From Parabacteroides hominis (GTDB lineage Bacteria > Bacteroidota > Bacteroidia > Bacteroidales > Tannerellaceae), in NCBI RefSeq assembly GCF_014287585.1, contig NZ_JACOOJ010000003.1, positions 62,001 through 126,000 of the forward strand: DNA of 64,000 bases, written 5' to 3'. Of this stretch, positions 62,582 through 64,000 are shown piece after piece. The notes beneath the pieces are model-generated. The model was not told the DNA's origin, made no database searches, and was given only the letters and a program-made list of their open reading frames with translations. Within the stretch, counting starts at the first letter, position 1. Each line of letters begins with the position of its first letter. The position numbers were made by a program, and so were the translations under genes.

Positions 62582-63574
62582 TCAGTTATCCGGCATGCGG
62601 CAGGGCAGCGTGAACCAGAAAGTGGAGCCTTTGCCTTCGACCGATTCCAATCCGATTTCACCTCCTAAATGGTCTACGAAACCTTTGCATAAAGCAAGTC
62701 CGAGTCCTACACCTTTGGAATGGTTTTCCACAGCCTGCACGAAACGGGCAAATATTTTCTGCTGCATTTCTTCCGGAATGCCTTTGCCCGTATCGGCCAC
62801 AAAAAAACGAATTTTTTCCGTTCCATCCCAATTATAACCGATCCGTATTTCTCCCTTCGACGTATGTTTGATAGCATTAGACAGCAAATTCGACAAAATC
62901 TGGACCAAGCGATGGCGATCCGTATCAATAAAAATATCGGGAACGGGGTCTTTTAGCAAAGCGACAGAAGGCTGGATTTGCAATTTTGCCGTTTCATACA
63001 ATCCGTTCACGATATCGGGAAGAAACACCTTCGAGTAAGTAAACGAAATCGTATCCGATTCGATCCGGGAGATATCCAGCACATCGTTCAACAAGTTGAG
63101 AAGCAGTTCGTTGTTTTCTTTAATGATCCGGATATATTGTTTACAGACTTCCGGGTTTTCCTCTTCTACCAGTAATTGTGAAAAACCGGCAATCGCATTG
63201 AGAGGCGTACGGATTTCATGATTCATATTGGCCAGGAAAGCGGATTTCAAATGATCGGAACGTTCGGCTTTGTCTTTCGCCTTGACAAGCTGCTTTTTCA
63301 ATCGGTGGTTTATTCGTATCAGGACAAACAAGAAGATACAAAACAATGCCAGTCCCAAAATCATCAAATACAGTTCACGGGATCTTAACGTAAGCTGTTC
63401 ATTCTCCAACTTGATCAGGGCGGCTTCGTCCCTGGGTTCAAACTGGCCGGTTTGTTCAAAATAGGCATCCTGCCGGACAGAACCCTGCAAATCTCTCTCG
63501 TATGCCGGTAAACCGAATCCGGGAAAAACCGACATCAGCATGGATATTAATATGTATGACAGTAACCGTTTCAT
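62582..63574 (-). CDS. sensor histidine kinase with minimal sensor region
   Basis: A 330-residue membrane kinase. It has a signal-like N-terminus (about 1-24), a periplasmic stretch of only about 40 residues, one transmembrane helix (about 69-88), then a coiled region and HisKA with phosphoacceptor His in ANMNHEIRTPLNAIAGFSQLL. The ATPase domain has an intact N box (NLLSNAIKHTSKG), G1 (DTGKGIP) and G2 (KGVGLGLALCKG). Typical Bacteroides relatives have TPR or PAS input domains; here none fits. It is preceded by a kinase-like gene (19-base gap) and may act together with it. No receiver domain or response regulator gene is visible in the window. Confidence 0.88.
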   Translation of the reverse strand: MKRLLSYILISMLMSVFPGFGLPAYERDLQGSVRQDAYFEQTGQFEPRDEAALIKLENEQLTLRSRELYLMILGLALFCIFLFVLIRINHRLKKQLVKAKDKAERSDHLKSAFLANMNHEIRTPLNAIAGFSQLLVEEENPEVCKQYIRIIKENNELLLNLLNDVLDISRIESDTISFTYSKVFLPDIVNGLYETAKLQIQPSVALLKDPVPDIFIDTDRHRLVQILSNLLSNAIKHTSKGEIRIGYNWDGTEKIRFFVADTGKGIPEEMQQKIFARFVQAVENHSKGVGLGLALCKGFVDHLGGEIGLESVEGKGSTFWFTLPCRMPDN

Positions 63575-63593
63575 TCCAGGCTTCGCTTATTTG

Positions 63594-64000
63594 TTAATTT
63601 AATGAATGGTCCGGTAATATGAATTCAATATGGGTTCTTCCGGACGAATCCGGAAAGACAGTCAAAGTACCGCCCATCTTGACAAGCAGACCTCTGCTGA
63701 TCAGCATTTCGAGTTTCATGTCTTCCAACCTGCCGGAAGTCTGGGCGAGACGGTCGAACAAGGATTGATATTCTTCCTGTGCCATAGTCCAGTTCTCGCC
63801 GGATATCGTAAAGTAGACTTCATTTCCGCGGCTTTCATATTTGATAAGGATGCGACCTCCACATGTGTGAGTCGCAGCATAATGAAGCAGGTTGAATAAA
63901 GCCCGGTTCAATCGTGCCGGATCTGCCGTAAACGTCCTGTCTTCACAAGGGAGCAAAAGGATTTCCACATCGTCAGGTATATTTTGCCGGATGCTGCTGC
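63594..64000 (-). CDS. C-terminal part of a degenerate histidine-kinase-like ATPase domain protein
   Basis: The frame is open to the window edge, so the N-terminal part is missing. The visible ~134 residues follow a kinase ATPase domain: DPARLNRALFNLLHYAATHT in the place of the N box, ILIKYESRGNEVYFTISG for the next strand, and ending HIEFILP. However, the N-box Asn is replaced (LLHYAA), there is no DxGxG (SGENWTM instead) and no GxGLGL (LEDMKLEMLISRGLL instead). It therefore probably cannot bind ATP normally. It may be a pseudokinase partner of the adjacent kinase. Confidence 0.65.
   Translation of the reverse strand, partial: SSIRQNIPDDVEILLLPCEDRTFTADPARLNRALFNLLHYAATHTCGGRILIKYESRGNEVYFTISGENWTMAQEEYQSLFDRLAQTSGRLEDMKLEMLISRGLLVKMGGTLTVFPDSSGRTHIEFILPDHSLN

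Overview
The window looks like chromosomal DNA from a gut-type member of the Bacteroidales, most like Parabacteroides. The evidence is two SusC/SusD pairs, a PorP-K-L-M-N type IX secretion cluster, an ECF sigma/FecR anti-sigma pair, many lipoproteins, NVEALA, DUF6057 and DUF4221 type proteins, and promoters of the Bacteroidota form TAnnTTTG. The genus is an inference from gene content; no rRNA gene is present to confirm it.

Layout. 1-5290 (minus): ECF sigma factor, FecR-type anti-sigma factor, SusC with an STN domain and the start of SusD, a trans-envelope-regulated nutrient uptake locus. 5291-5780: intergenic, with four 22-bp palindromic repeats. 5781-8180 (plus): sigma54-dependent response regulator and its histidine kinase. 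8184-12308 (minus): DUF3108 protein, Ig-like lipoprotein, DUF2851 protein. 12420-16086 (plus): dapB, active signal peptidase I, a second signal peptidase homologue that has lost both catalytic residues, and a WbqC-like protein. 16098-17615: potassium/proton antiporter. 17761-20418: large transglutaminase-like lipoprotein. 20599-26820 (minus): porPKLMN. 26932-29032: DUF2795 protein, cobalamin adenosyltransferase, Rpn-type nuclease homologue. 29033-30684: gene-poor, with hairpin repeats and two candidate structured RNAs. 30685-31476: methyltransferase, followed by a 292-bp MITE-like element.

31868-37674 (minus) is an amino-sugar catabolic operon: nagA, an exported Tat oxidoreductase, a sugar permease, nagB and a second exported oxidoreductase. 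A XylR/AraC-type regulator follows the tolC gene of an RND efflux operon (37772-44416). 44545-48423 is an NVEALA peptide gene with three envelope proteins (DUF4221, a CxxC lipoprotein, a transglutaminase). 48536-54994 holds an alpha-L-fucosidase, an EF-hand lipoprotein, a CXXCH-bearing WD40-like lipoprotein with a DUF6057 membrane protein, and a small secreted protein. 55181-60175 is the second SusCD pair. 61607-64000 holds a DUF6807 lipoprotein, a histidine kinase and the end of a degenerate kinase-like protein.

The most striking observation is upstream of the second susC. Two exact inverted copies of a 15-bp palindromic core (AGTTC-N5-GAACT) bracket a 248-bp segment. Its only TAnnTTTG promoter points away from susC, so the segment looks like an invertible phase-variation switch captured in the OFF orientation. 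Second is the catalytically dead signal peptidase encoded directly behind the active one.
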